Assembly: GCA_018827205.1 (NCBI GenBank) | Contig: JAHJXZ010000266.1 | Coordinates: forward strand, 1-56,860 | Origin: Gammaproteobacteria bacterium | GTDB taxonomy: Bacteria > Pseudomonadota > Gammaproteobacteria > Pseudomonadales > Pseudomonadaceae | Length of the DNA: 56,860 nucleotides | Direction of reading: 5' to 3' | In this document: positions 24,620 through 33,200 of the stretch, piece by piece | Layout: the number at the start of each line of letters is the position of its first letter | How positions within the stretch are numbered: the first letter of the stretch is position 1 | Position numbers and translations under genes: made by a program | The notes under the pieces: model-generated | Database searches by the model: none | The model's input: the letters and a program-made list of their open reading frames with translations, nothing else | Told to the model about the DNA's origin: nothing

Positions 24620-25492
24620 CTAGTACAGCCACCCCTGCAGTTCATCCAAATTCACCACCACAATCTGCTGGGCCGTTGGCTTGGTATGCACTTTGGTCGT
24701 GTCGATCTGATAGCGCTGGAGCACGTACTGCACCAGTGCACCACGGGTCTTGATCACTAGCTGACCATCCTGCATGCCGTAGTCAGTTTCGATAATGGCT
24801 TGCTGCTCGGGTTTCAGGCGTGAGTCCGGCTCGATGATGACCTGCACCTGGCTGGTCCAGCCCGGATCTTTCTCGCGAGTCTTTTCGGTTTCGTCGTCCA
24901 TCAACTCCGGCATGCCACGGAAACGGCTTAGCACAAAGTCCCGGTAATCCCTGTTCTTCTCGCAATACGCGCGCACATGCCAGCGCATGCCGGTGTAAAT
25001 CAGCGTGTGCGGTGCAATCAATCGGGTTTCTGCTTCGGGTGTGGTGAAGGATACATACTCGCATTCGAAGCGAAGGCCTTCACGGCAGGCGCGCAGAAGA
25101 GGGCGCAGCAGTTCGGGGCGCACGGTGCGATCCGGCACTTGCAGCACTTCGGTGTGCGCATAAGCCAATGCCAGTCCTTCCACATGTGGGGCGCGGTCAT
25201 GGTTCTGGTTGAGCAGGTGTAAATAGGCGCTTGCACTGTCGTCGATAAACAGTGGAGCGAACTGCTTGCTCGGCACATACCCCTTCAAATGCTTGTCATA
25301 TTCCAGGTTCTGCGGAGCGTGTTCATTGATATAGGAGTTGATGTCCTTGGACGCTTGCTGACGGCTAATGCCAAAGCTTTGCATCAGGTGGTTCGTGGTC
25401 AGCCGACCCTCCCACCAGGCCACCGTCTCGATGAGACGATAGCGCAGTGCCAAATCCCAGCGTACCGATTCGATTTCTTGCTTGCGCTTCAT
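24620..25492 (-). CDS. CapW/BrxR-type WYL regulator (290 aa)
   Basis: The size and order of domains match the CapW/BrxR family of defence-island repressors. The wHTH is at about 20-75 (TTNHLMQSFGISRQQASKDIN), the WYL domain at about 120-200 (ALIAPHTLIYTGMRWHVRAYCEKN, with RDFVLSRFRG) and a C-terminal WCX domain follows. A GGAGGGG site precedes the ATG. Family members repress a neighbouring defence operon and themselves and are thought to release DNA on an infection signal. It is divergent from the small genes leading to the large DISARM-like operon. A dyad at 25516-25533 lies just upstream. Confidence 0.9.
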   Translation of the reverse strand: MKRKQEIESVRWDLALRYRLIETVAWWEGRLTTNHLMQSFGISRQQASKDINSYINEHAPQNLEYDKHLKGYVPSKQFAPLFIDDSASAYLHLLNQNHDRAPHVEGLALAYAHTEVLQVPDRTVRPELLRPLLRACREGLRFECEYVSFTTPEAETRLIAPHTLIYTGMRWHVRAYCEKNRDYRDFVLSRFRGMPELMDDETEKTREKDPGWTSQVQVIIEPDSRLKPEQQAIIETDYGMQDGQLVIKTRGALVQYVLQRYQIDTTKVHTKPTAQQIVVVNLDELQGWLY

Positions 25493-25515
25493 GGCCCCTC
25501 CATCTGCTCGAAAAC

Positions 25516-25533
25516 TTTACCTGTACGAGTAAA
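25516..25533. promoter_or_regulatory. inverted repeat TTTAC-N8-GTAAA, likely CapW-type operator
   Basis: Perfect 5-bp arms around CTGTACGA, centred 32 bp upstream of the CapW-type ATG and about 100 bp before the divergent small gene. A second short dyad (GTAAT-N5-ATTAC, 25546-25560) is adjacent. This is the expected location for autorepression. Confidence 0.5.
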
Positions 25534-25622
25534 CACTCTAGATGCGTAATTAAACATTACATATCTTGAGTGTCGCGTTCAAGTTGGCTTCAACGAGTCA
25601 TCTGACACAGGGAGGATCAAGC

Positions 25623-25910
25623 GTGAGTTTGATGATGCTGTCTTGGGGGGTAGTAGGAGTCAGCATATTGCTGGTGGTCATTACGGGCATTGCTTTGAGC
25701 TTGCAAGTGCTGCGACGTCGTGAGGTTGTCTCTGCCTTGCAGGGTTGCCAGGACCAAGTAAAAGAACTGAAGGTTAGGATCTATCAGCAGGAGGATGAGA
25801 TGCGCGAGCTAGCTGCAGGTCTGCGTGCAGAAAAAGCACATGTCGAACAGCTGCAGCGGCAAGTGAAATTTGCTGATGGGTTGAGGGTACAGTTACAGCG
25901 CGACGTGTAA
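25623..25910 (+). CDS. membrane-anchored coiled-coil protein (95 aa)
   Basis: The GTG at 25623 is preceded by GGGAGGA; an in-frame ATG follows at 25632. Residues about 5-28 form one transmembrane helix (WGVVGVSILLVVITGIALSL). A charged coiled coil follows to the end, rich in Glu, Gln and Arg. No family is recognised, but the layout resembles short RmuC- or LapA-like anchors. It is first of three small genes between the CapW-type regulator and the large defence operon, divergent from the regulator. Confidence 0.6.
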   Translation: MSLMMLSWGVVGVSILLVVITGIALSLQVLRRREVVSALQGCQDQVKELKVRIYQQEDEMRELAAGLRAEKAHVEQLQRQVKFADGLRVQLQRDV

Positions 25911-25971
25911 TCAGCAAATAGGCGCTGGTAACCCAGGCCGTTAGGCATAGCTTTCCTGCAAGGAGTTCGAA

Positions 25972-26412
25972 ATGACAAACAGCACAGCCTTCACACCAAC
26001 GAGGCGTAAACCGAAACAGATCAAGATGTTTTTCGTTATTGATATGTGGGGTATCGAAGGTCCATATGGCGACGGTAACTGGCACGAGCTCATTCAAAAA
26101 TTTGCCAGCGAGTGGGCCTCGCAAAATCCATCTCAGGAGCCCGCAACGTTATGGTCGGTAGTCAGGGACTGCGACATTTTTGAGAACGGTAAGTCCTGCT
26201 ACATGACTTCAAGCAGCAAGCTGCCCAGAGTGTTTTTTGATCATCTTGCCGGGGTCATGGAAAAGCACTGCGGTGCACATGTCGAGGTACTTGATGTGGA
26301 TTTCGAGCTGCCATTTGGCGAGATTGAGGGATGGCGAGCCTACCTGCATTTTGAGCAGGGCAAGTTGTGGCTGCCTGACGATGAGGGTGGGTGGCATGAG
26401 GCTGTTGAATGA
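25972..26412 (+). CDS. hypothetical protein (146 aa)
   Basis: Unrecognised soluble protein, rich in Trp and acidic residues, with AAGGAG before the ATG. A basic N-terminal tail (TPTRRKPKQIK) precedes an alpha/beta-looking core containing MFFVIDMWGIEGPYGDGNWHE, VLDVDFELPFGEIEGWRAYL and a C-terminal WLPDDEGGWHE. No catalytic motif is evident. It lies between the membrane coiled-coil gene and the 191-aa gene on the same strand, upstream of the SNF2 helicase. A role as an accessory of that operon is possible. Confidence 0.55.
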   Translation: MTNSTAFTPTRRKPKQIKMFFVIDMWGIEGPYGDGNWHELIQKFASEWASQNPSQEPATLWSVVRDCDIFENGKSCYMTSSSKLPRVFFDHLAGVMEKHCGAHVEVLDVDFELPFGEIEGWRAYLHFEQGKLWLPDDEGGWHEAVE

Positions 26413-26623
26413 TCTGGTCAGCTAGTTTTAGAGCCTTTACCGCGGGCTTTTGAATGGCTATGGTGGCCGGATAGTGGCTAGCCGACCCCATGCAGGGCTA
26501 GGCCTGCTGAGCATGAACGTATTCAAGCTATGCCTAGCCAGCTCAGCCATCTTTGCCTTGGTTTAGCCCGCGAATAAACTGGCAGAAGCGTTAAACCGCC
26601 AAGAAACCCATAAGGAAGTGACC

Positions 26624-27199
26624 ATGTCCCGAACTCTGCTTGATGTGCAGCTGGCGCATTTACTTTATCCACTGCTAATTGAAGTAGCAGAAAGCCAAGG
26701 CATCTTGACCTATACGCAGCTGATTGAGCGGGCCAGGTTGCGCTACCCGGATGATCGTCGGGTAGCTAACTTGATTCCGGTGCGTATGGGGCGAATTCTC
26801 TGGGTGATTTATAACTTTGCGCAAGAGCGTGATCTGCCGCGTCTGACGCTGGTGATTGTCAGTAAGAAATACCTTGTGCCTGGCAGCGCGATGGAGCATC
26901 ACGACATCGAAGCCGAGCAAAAGCGTTGCTACGCCTACGACTGGTCAACCGTAGACCGCAATTTTGATCTGTACATAGCTGACAGTGAGAAAGCAGTTAC
27001 GCCTATCAAGTATGTGAAACAAGCAGTAGCCACGCAGCTTATGGCCGACCATTACAAAGCCCATCGTGCAATGTACCCGCAGGCAATTCGTAAGCTGCGC
27101 GACGCCATCATCGAGAACATCATGAACGGAATGACCGTTGAGGATGCCTTTGCCGTAGAGGCCGAGTTACTGCCGCTACAGCAGGCTGTTCCCGTCTGA
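26624..27199 (+). CDS. hypothetical protein (191 aa)
   Basis: Unrecognised. AAGGAAG precedes the ATG at 26624 (an in-frame GTG sits two codons earlier). The first 75 residues are helical and look like a winged-helix fold (LLYPLLIEVAESQGILTYTQ then RMGRILWVIYNFAQER). A middle beta element follows (LPRLTLVIVSKKYLVPG), then a helical C-terminus (MADHYKAHRAMYPQAIRKL). A DNA-binding role is therefore possible. It is followed by a perfect operator-like dyad and the SNF2 helicase gene, and separated from them by about 100 bp. Confidence 0.6.
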   Translation: MSRTLLDVQLAHLLYPLLIEVAESQGILTYTQLIERARLRYPDDRRVANLIPVRMGRILWVIYNFAQERDLPRLTLVIVSKKYLVPGSAMEHHDIEAEQKRCYAYDWSTVDRNFDLYIADSEKAVTPIKYVKQAVATQLMADHYKAHRAMYPQAIRKLRDAIIENIMNGMTVEDAFAVEAELLPLQQAVPV

Positions 27200-27224
27200 T
27201 CATCAGTTAATACTGCCGTAACCC

Positions 27225-27243
27225 TGCGACCCAAGTTGTCGCA
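27225..27243. promoter_or_regulatory. 19-bp dyad TGCGAC-N7-GTCGCA (site 4)
   Basis: Core of a longer perfect repeat, CCCTGCGAC-N7-GTCGCAGGG (27222-27246), in the gap before the SNF2 helicase. It ends 62 bp upstream of that ATG. It is the strongest candidate operator for the DISARM-like operon and matches sites 1-3 in hexamers and spacing. Confidence 0.65.
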
Positions 27244-27305
27244 GGGAAAGCTTATTTTGTCAGCCTGGCATCGCGCCGCCGCTGCAAATCTCAAGGATTG
27301 TCTGC

Positions 27306-30185
27306 ATGTCATCAGCATTTGCGCCGGGCTCACGCGTTCTTATTCGCGACGAGGAATGGTTGGTCCGCCGGGTAGATCCGTCCAGCGCTGGCGGTTATCA
27401 GCTCACCTGCGACGGGGTGTCCGAGCTGGTGCGTGGGCGTACCTCGATATTTCTCAGTTGCCTGGAGGGTTCCATAGAGGTACTCGACCCAGCTAAAACT
27501 GAACTGGTCAGCGATCTCAGCCCCAAATTCAATGCCACTCTGCTTTATCTAGAAGCATTGCGTCGGCGCACCACGCCGGATGACGACAATATTCACCTCG
27601 GCCATCGCGCAGTCATGAATGTGCTGCCGTTCCAGCTCGACCCAGCTTTGCAGGCGCTCAAGCAACCGCGCACGCGCATTCTGATTGCCGACTCTGTAGG
27701 CCTGGGTAAGACGCTTGAGGCCGGCATTCTTACCAGTGAGCTGATCCAGCGTGGGCGTGGCAAACGCATCCTTGTGGTTACGCAAAAGAGCATGCTCACC
27801 CAGTTTCAAAAAGAGTTTTGGAGTCGCTTCTCCATTCCGCTGGTGCGTCTTGATTCTCTGGGTTTGCAACGCGTGCGCAACCGCATTCCAGCCAATCACA
27901 ATCCATTCAATTATTACGACCGCAGCATTATTTCGATGGACACCCTCAAGACCAATCTTGAGTACCGCAACTACCTTGAGAAGGCGTGGTGGGATGTCAT
28001 CATCATCGACGAGTGCCACAACGTTGCCGCACGGGCGGGCGAGGGTGGCATGTCGCGGCGCGCACGCTTGGCGCGCTTGTTGGCGACTCGTTCGGATTCG
28101 CTGATTCTGCTTTCTGCTACTCCACACGATGGTTCTGCGCGCAGTTTTGCCTCACTGATGAGCCTGCTTGATCCAACCGCCATCAGTGATCCGGACGATT
28201 ACACAGCTGAAGATTTCCGTAACAAGGGCCTGGTAATCCGCCGTTTCAAGAAAGACATCCAGGCTCAAGTCAGTGCCGACTTCCAAGAGCGGCGCACCAC
28301 TTGCCTGCGGCAGTCCGCCAGTGCCCGTGAAGATGCAGCCTTCCGTGACCTGCTCGCCATTCCGTTTACCCAGAGTGGCGAGCACCACCCCGGCAAACCG
28401 CAAGCACTGCAGCGCATTGGCATGCAAAAAGGCATGTTCTCCAGTCCCATGGCGGTGCTGGACTCTACTCGCCGGCGGATTGCTTTGCTGCAAGCCAAAG
28501 CCGATATCAGTGCTGATGAACACAATGAAATCGAAGCCCTAGAGGTATTCGCCGGTTCTTTGGAGCGTATTGATGCCAGCAGCTTCAGCAAATACCAGAA
28601 ACTGCTTAGCCACCTGAATGGCGCCGAGTTTGGCTGGAACAAGCACAGCGCCGAAGATCGCGTGGTGATTTTCTCCGAGCGGATCGAAACCCTTAACTGG
28701 CTCAATACCGCACTGGCCGGTGATCTCAAGCTCAAACCAGAACAAATCCAAATTCTGCATGGCGGTATGTCGGATACCGAGCAGCAGAGCATCGTTGAAC
28801 GCTTTGGTCGTTTCGACGACAAGATGCGCATTTTGTTGTGCTCGGATGTCGCTTCCGAAGGCCTCAACCTGCACTACTTCTGTCACCGCTTGGTGCACTT
28901 CGATCTGCCTTGGTCGCTGATGGTCTTTCAGCAGCGTAATGGCCGGGTCGACCGTTATGGCCAAAAGCATCAACCGGAAATCGTCTACCTGTTTACCGAA
29001 ACTGACGTCGATAAAATTCAGGGTGATTTGCGCATTCTTGAAGTGCTGCAAACCAAGGATGAGCAGGTCAACAAAAACCTCGGTGATCCCGCCACCTATT
29101 TTGGCGTACACGATGCAGAGAAAGAGGCCGACAAGGTCGTCGATTTCATGGTCCAAGGACGCAGTGCCGAGGCGGTCAGCCAGGAGCTTGAGCACAACCT
29201 AGAACCTACCGAACAGAACGAAGCTGACTTCCTCCTTGCCTTGTTTGGTGGCGTCGATGATATGCCAGCAGTGAGCAGCCTCGATCAAATCAAACAGCCA
29301 CTGTCATTGTTTTCGAGCGATTGGCATTTCGCCAAGGCTGCCATGAGCCAGCTGGATGCCAGTGCTGAACAGATTCAGTGGAGTGCTGATGCAGCCTCGC
29401 AAACCCTCACGCTGACTGCGCCAAGAGATTTACAGATACGCCTGCAACAGTTGCCGCGTGAAGCCCAGCGCGAGCGCTACACCCTCTGCGCTGATCCTCT
29501 GCGTATGGTGCAAAGTATTGAGCAGGCACGTCAGGCCCGTGCCGAAGATGACACCTGGCCGACCATGGATTACCTCTGGCCGCAGCACCCGATTATCGAG
29601 TGGCTGGGTGATCGCGTACTCACCACTTTTGGCCGCCATAAAGCGCCAGTGATTAGCTCGCCGCATCTCGCCGTAGGTGAGCAAGCCCTGATCATGCTCA
29701 GCCTGATTCCCAACCGCAAAAGCCAGCCAGTTCTGGTCGAGTGGCAAGTGGCCGTGCAAAAGCCTGGCGAGAGCTGGCGGCTGGAGCCCTTTGAGGCCTT
29801 TATTGCGCGTGCGCAAATCAGTGCCGAGGGTTTGCCCAACAGCGGCCAGCCGCGCGACAGCCAAAGCCTGCAAGCGGGGCTGCCGCAAGCCGTGCAGCTG
29901 ATGCGTCAGCATATGTGCCAGCGCCAGCAGCAGTTCCAGACCGACATGCAAGCGCGCCTGGCCACTACCTTAGCCGAGCTTGCTCGCTTGCAAGGGCGTC
30001 AGGTCGAGCAGCTAGAGTTGGCCCTGCAGCAAAGCCAGCAGGATGAGCGCCTCAAACAAAATCGCCGCGAGAAGCGGGTGCAAGACATTCACCGGGTGTT
30101 TGATGAATACACCCAGTGGGTCAAAGACACCCTCACCACCGAGCCCGAACCCTATATTCAGGTGCTGGCCGCGGTTATCCGCTGA
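27306..30185 (+). CDS. SNF2-type helicase, DrmD-like (959 aa)
   Basis: SF2/SNF2 motor with Walker A DSVGLGKTLEAG (about 128-139), motif II IIIDECHN (about 232-239), motif III LLSATPHDGS and motif VI FQQRNGRVDRYGQ (about 540-552). The RapA-like RVDRYGQ signature places it with bacterial SNF2 helicases such as DISARM DrmD. It probably translocates on duplex DNA and remodels a defence complex. It is the first gene of the large operon: the methylase starts 26 bp downstream with an AAGGA site. A long charged coiled coil fills residues about 840-910. The CapW regulator and site 4 dyad lie upstream. Confidence 0.85.
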   Translation: MSSAFAPGSRVLIRDEEWLVRRVDPSSAGGYQLTCDGVSELVRGRTSIFLSCLEGSIEVLDPAKTELVSDLSPKFNATLLYLEALRRRTTPDDDNIHLGHRAVMNVLPFQLDPALQALKQPRTRILIADSVGLGKTLEAGILTSELIQRGRGKRILVVTQKSMLTQFQKEFWSRFSIPLVRLDSLGLQRVRNRIPANHNPFNYYDRSIISMDTLKTNLEYRNYLEKAWWDVIIIDECHNVAARAGEGGMSRRARLARLLATRSDSLILLSATPHDGSARSFASLMSLLDPTAISDPDDYTAEDFRNKGLVIRRFKKDIQAQVSADFQERRTTCLRQSASAREDAAFRDLLAIPFTQSGEHHPGKPQALQRIGMQKGMFSSPMAVLDSTRRRIALLQAKADISADEHNEIEALEVFAGSLERIDASSFSKYQKLLSHLNGAEFGWNKHSAEDRVVIFSERIETLNWLNTALAGDLKLKPEQIQILHGGMSDTEQQSIVERFGRFDDKMRILLCSDVASEGLNLHYFCHRLVHFDLPWSLMVFQQRNGRVDRYGQKHQPEIVYLFTETDVDKIQGDLRILEVLQTKDEQVNKNLGDPATYFGVHDAEKEADKVVDFMVQGRSAEAVSQELEHNLEPTEQNEADFLLALFGGVDDMPAVSSLDQIKQPLSLFSSDWHFAKAAMSQLDASAEQIQWSADAASQTLTLTAPRDLQIRLQQLPREAQRERYTLCADPLRMVQSIEQARQARAEDDTWPTMDYLWPQHPIIEWLGDRVLTTFGRHKAPVISSPHLAVGEQALIMLSLIPNRKSQPVLVEWQVAVQKPGESWRLEPFEAFIARAQISAEGLPNSGQPRDSQSLQAGLPQAVQLMRQHMCQRQQQFQTDMQARLATTLAELARLQGRQVEQLELALQQSQQDERLKQNRREKRVQDIHRVFDEYTQWVKDTLTTEPEPYIQVLAAVIR

Positions 30186-30211
30186 GCCGCCTCGCAAGGA
30201 TACGTGCCACC

Positions 30212-33200
30212 ATGTCTGTTGCCGAAACCGTACAAAGCTTCGTTGGTATTGCCAACGAAAACGAATTTTACAGCCACCATTACCTCGCCGAAGTGTTCAA
30301 AGACGACATCGGCGAGCAGCTCAAGCAATGGCAGGCCGCAGAGGACGCCGCCCCCGAACGCAAGGCCCCGCCGCACTTGTTACGCAGTGCCGCCCGTAGT
30401 TGGTTTGCGGCTCGCGCGCAGTTGCGCAGCTTGCGCGAACCGCAAGCCACTTGGCAGGCCTACAGCAAACTGCACCGTGAACTGTTCAGTGCGCTCGGTT
30501 ATCAGCCGAGCCCCGCGCAGTGGGAGGGCGTGACGGGCTTGCCGGTGCCGGTTTGGCAGGTGATCCGCGACAGCCAGCATGCAGCAAAGCTGTTGATCGT
30601 CCCGGCCTTCAACCCGGATCAGCGCGATGAAGACCCACTGGAACACAACCTCAAGCCCCTGCATTACCAAGGCATTCCCGTACCCAAGGCATTGGCCGAC
30701 CTAAGCATGGCCGAGGTGATCAGCGAAGCCGTGTTCGCCGCCGAACAGCCACCGCGCTTTGTCCTGTTGATAGGCCTGGACCAATGGCTGCTGCTCGACC
30801 GCTTTAAGTGGCCCAATAACCGTGTGCTGCGCTTTGACTGGGCCGAGATCCTCGACCGCAAAGAGCTGCCTACCCTGCAAGCCAGTGCCGCCTTGCTGCA
30901 CTGCCAAAGCCTGGCGCCTGAGAGCGGCAATAGCCTGCTCGACAGCCTGGAAGAAAACGCCCACAAGCATGCCTTTGCCGTTAGCGATGACCTCAAGTAC
31001 GCCCTGCGTGAAGCCATCGAACTGATCGGTAACGAAGCCCTGGCGCAGCTCAACCAGCGCGCCCAGGATGCCAGCAAAAGTATTCACTCTGGCGCGCATC
31101 AGGTAGACCCAGACCAGCTCAGCCTCGAATGCCTGCGTATGGTCTATCGCTTGCTGTTCCTGTTCTACATCGAGGCCCGGCCAGACTTAGGTTACGTGCC
31201 GATCAACAGCGAGGACTACCTCAAAGGCTACAGCCTGGAGTCCCTGCGTGATCTAGAAATGACCCCGCTGCACAGCCCGCAAGCGCGCGAGGGTCAGTAT
31301 TTCGATACCAGCCTGCGCCAGCTGTTCAAGCTGATAGCCGAAGGCACCCACTTTGAGTCTCAGCACAGCCTGACTGCTGGCACCGTACAAGACGCTTTTG
31401 TGCTTGCACCGCTCGACAGTCGCTTGTTTGACCCGGACTCCACTCAGCTTCTGAACAAAGTCTGCCTGCCTAACTGGGTGTGGCAGGAGGTCATCCGCAA
31501 AATGTCCTGGTCGCCGGCCAAGGGCAAGCGCCGGCCGGGCCGGGTGAGCTACCAATTGCTGTCGATCAACCAGCTCGGTGCGGTGTATGAAGCGCTGTTG
31601 TCCTACCGTGGTTTCTTCGCTAAGGAAGACCTCTACGAGGTCCAGCCAGCGCCGAAGAAAAAGACCAAGGCTGCTGATGATGACGATGACAGCGAGGCAG
31701 ATTACGGCGAACAAGCCGCAAGCGAGCAAGGCGGCAGCACCGATGTGATGGACAGCGCCTGGTTTGTGCCCGCCAGTCGCATCGGCGACTACCTCGACAG
31801 CGAGAAGGTCTTCGATACTGTCAACGGCAAACGCACTCTGCGCAAATACCCCAAGGGCCAGTTCATCTATCGCCTGGCCGGGCGTGACCGCGAGAAGAGC
31901 GCCAGCTATTACACCCCGCAAGTGCTGACCCGCTGCCTGGTGAAGTACGCCCTTAAAGAGTTACTGGTCGACAAAACTGCCGACGACATTCTCACCCTGC
32001 GTGTGGTGGAGCCGGCCATGGGCAGCGCGGCGTTCTTGAACGAAGCCGTCAACCAACTTTCCGAAGCGTATCTGGAACGCAAGCAGGCGGAGCTTAAGCA
32101 GCGCATTCCCCATGAGGATTACACCCGCGAGCTGCAAAAGGTGCGCATGTACCTGGCCGACCGCAATGTGTTTGGCGTTGACCTCAACCCGATTGCCGTC
32201 GAACTGGCTGAAGTCTCCCTGTGGCTGAACGCCATTTATGGCGAGCCGACCCACGACAAAGCCGGCAATAAACTGCCACCGCAACCGGCGCGCGTGCCTT
32301 GGTTTGGCTACCAGCTGTTCCCTGGCAATAGCCTGATTGGCGCCCGCGCTGAGGTGTACAGCTCAAGCTGCCTGATCAAGAAATGCCCGCAACTCTGGTA
32401 TCAACAAGCACCACGCCGGTTGGATGTGAGTGCGCCGCAGCGCAAGGCCGATGAGGTGTACCACTTTCTACTGCCAGACCCCGGTATGGCGGCCTATAAA
32501 AACACGGTTGCCAAGGAGCTGTACCCGGCAGATTTTGAGCACCTTAAGGCGTGGCGCAAGCGTTTCAACGCACCGTTGGAAGACCATGAAATTGCTCGCC
32601 TGCAACAATTATCAAAACAGGTCGATGGTCTGTGGCAGCAACATCGGGAATGGCTGGCAGCCGAGCGCAATGCCACCGAAGACCCACTTGCCATCTGGCC
32701 CCATAGCGAGGCCAGTGCCAGCCGCAGCAGCCGCCAAGAGAAAGAGGCGCGGCGCACCCGCGGCCTGTTCAACCCCGATGATGATCATGCAACGCCGTAC
32801 CGCCGCCTTAAATTGGTGATGGATTACTGGTGCGCCCTTTGGTTCTGGCCCATCACCCACGCTCAGCAATTGCCTGAGCGTGAGCAGTGGTGGATGGAGC
32901 TGGGCGCGATTCTAGAAGGCAGCGTGGTCGACTTGGCCCCACAAGGGCAGTTTGACCTGGCCCCGCAAGCGGCCGAGCCAGTGGCGCAGGTAATTATCCC
33001 CGCCATGCAAGGCTCGCTCGAAGGCTTTGATCTGCAACTGCCGCTAAGCAGCTCAGCCGCTGCGCCGCCACTACAAGACAAATACGGCCAGCTGCGCATT
33101 AGCCGTTTGCGCGAGCACTTTCCACGTGTGGTTGCTGTAGAGGCTATCGCCAACCAGCGGCGTTTTATGCACTGGGAACTGACCTTTGCCGATGTATTTG

